Of a DNA stretch of 64,000 nt, positions 63,063-64,000 are shown one piece after another. The notes beneath the pieces were generated by a model. The model ran no database searches. It worked only from the letters and a program-made list of their open reading frames with translations, and was not told the DNA's origin. The position numbers and the translations under genes were made by a program. Source of the DNA: Microbacterium sp. SORGH_AS_0969. Its GTDB lineage: Bacteria > Actinomycetota > Actinomycetes > Actinomycetales > Microbacteriaceae. Every line of letters starts with the position of its first letter. The first letter of the stretch is position 1. The stretch is taken from assembly GCF_030818255.1 (NCBI RefSeq), contig NZ_JAUTAG010000001.1, positions 2,356,001-2,420,000 on the forward strand, given 5' to 3'.

Positions 63063-64000
63063 TCAGACCAGCGTGAGTCGCCGCCGACCCGGATCGAGCA
63101 CCCATCGCGGAGCGAGGGGTGCACGCAGATGATCGATCAGGGGTGTGTGCGTCGTCGGGACCCCGGTCGCGCCGCGGAGCCAAACGAAGACGATCAGCGC
63201 GATGAACCCGGTGAGGAGTTTGTCGATCACCGAGGTGAGGAGGTTCGTCGAGAAGGCCGCGGCGACCATCGGCAGCCCCATGGTCTCGAGCGACAGCGTG
63301 ACGGTGTCCGATCCGTGTCCGGAGAAACCGGCGAAGAGCAGCACGTTGAGGGGTGCTCCGACCAGCGAGCACGCGAGGGCCACCAGCAGGTTCAGCTGGA
63401 AGTACCGCACGATGTCGCCGCCCATCCCGAAGCGGCGGACCCCGTACCCCCAGACGAGCGCGCCGACCGCGTTCACGAGCGCGAAGGGTGCGGCCCCGGT
63501 AATCCCGACGGCGACCCCGCACAGGTTCGTCAGCAGACCCATGGCCACGCCGTACCAGGGCCCGAACACGATCGCCGCGACGGCGGTGCCGACCATGTCG
63601 AGGTAGAGGGGCAGATGGAGCTGCTGCACCACGACGAGCCCCACGACGTTCAGCAGGAGGCACCCGACGAGCGTCAGGGGCGCGAAGCGGCGACGGGTGG
63701 GGGCCGCGGGGAGCAGACGGGGTCGCTCGACCGGTGCCGGAGCGTCGACGGCCGGGGTGGGCCGTTGACGAGCGGCGGGTTCGGTGAGGCGGCGCACGCG
63801 GTGGTAGCGCTCGACCCATGTCTCGGCCTCCGCGTCGTTCGCGCCGAGGGCGCGGACGATGTCGTGCACGAGAACCGGATCCATGCGCGATCGTCCCGGG
63901 CGGAAGACGTCGTAGACGGTCGTGCGTGCCGGGTACGCGGATGCGGCGGGAACTCCGCGTGCGATCCGGAGCTCACCCACGCGACGCGCCAGTTCACCGT
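63063..64000 (-). CDS. ECF S-component-like membrane protein with N-terminal helix-turn-helix (5' end outside window)
   Basis: The frame is open to the right edge (reading GELARRVGELRIARGVP), so the true start is beyond 64000. The N-terminal ~75 residues resemble a XRE-like helix-turn-helix region (YPARTTVYDVFRPGRSRMDPVLVHDIVRALG). A linker and six hydrophobic helices follow (LTLVGCLLLNVVGLVVVQQL, LYLDMVGTAVAAIVFGPWYGVAMGLLTN, FFQLNLLVALACSLVGAPLNVLLF-like). The membrane part recalls S-components of ECF vitamin transporters; joining it to a DNA-binding-like domain is unusual. Confidence 0.65.
   Translation of the reverse strand, partial: GELARRVGELRIARGVPAASAYPARTTVYDVFRPGRSRMDPVLVHDIVRALGANDAEAETWVERYHRVRRLTEPAARQRPTPAVDAPAPVERPRLLPAAPTRRRFAPLTLVGCLLLNVVGLVVVQQLHLPLYLDMVGTAVAAIVFGPWYGVAMGLLTNLCGVAVGITGAAPFALVNAVGALVWGYGVRRFGMGGDIVRYFQLNLLVALACSLVGAPLNVLLFAGFSGHGSDTVTLSLETMGLPMVAAAFSTNLLTSVIDKLLTGFIALIVFVWLRGATGVPTTHTPLIDHLRAPLAPRWVLDPGRRRLTLV

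Overview
The window is 64 kb of high-GC DNA with GTG/TTG starts, ATGA/GTGA overlaps and mostly short gaps. The protein families and a very abundant GGATGCC/GGCATCC heptamer point to an actinobacterium of the Microbacteriaceae, most likely Microbacterium. The genus is an inference; no rRNA gene is present to confirm it.

Layout. 1-3.1 kb: 3' part of a sortase-anchored extracellular nuclease/5'-nucleotidase. 3.1-8.2 kb: a LacI-type repressor divergent from a sugar ABC transporter (binding protein and two permeases), with two matching palindromic operators. 8.2-9.1 kb: non-coding, repeat-rich. 9.1-21.1 kb: DUF305 and DUF3105 proteins, a Bcr/CflA-type exporter (frameshifted), a PAP2 phosphatase, a HerA-like ATPase, an MHS-type transporter, a carboxylesterase, a GAP-family membrane protein and a two-component system. 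21.2-31.4 kb: an NAD(P)-binding protein and then a nearly complete molybdenum cofactor and molybdate uptake locus (mogA, moaE, moaD, moaC, moeA, moeB, moaA, a Mop regulator, modABC).

31.4-40.8 kb is the most notable region. It is a compact gene cluster for a thiazole/oxazole-modified peptide of the streptolysin S type: a 39-residue precursor with a VAPGG leader end and a Trp/Cys-rich core, a leader-binding ThiF-like protein, a YcaO cyclodehydratase, an McbC/SagB-type dehydrogenase plus a second uncharacterised partner, a CAAX-type protease, a degenerate amidohydrolase-like protein, an ABC exporter, a PadR-like regulator and two small membrane proteins. A perfect 201-bp direct repeat of the 3' end of modC flanks it, so it looks like a recently inserted genomic island.

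41-49.6 kb: a MerR/GyrI-type regulator, a glyoxalase-fold protein, and the cytochrome bd operon cydABDC with a divergent PadR regulator; cydD carries two apparent single-base indels and an in-frame 117-bp repeat array. 49.7-51.2 kb: a small copper module (CsoR, HMA protein, operator). 51.2-59.5 kb: a six-gene envelope ABC operon (ATPase/permease pair, lipoprotein, membrane-fusion protein, ATPase/permease pair) divergent from a NarL-type two-component system. 59.6-64 kb: 6-phosphogluconate dehydrogenase, RNase H, a Tat-exported glycosidase-like protein and a truncated HTH/ECF-like membrane protein.

Four single-base indels in otherwise intact conserved genes suggest either real decay or residual sequencing errors. 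Several families of about 60-75 bp palindromic elements sit in the intergenic gaps, mainly between convergent genes.
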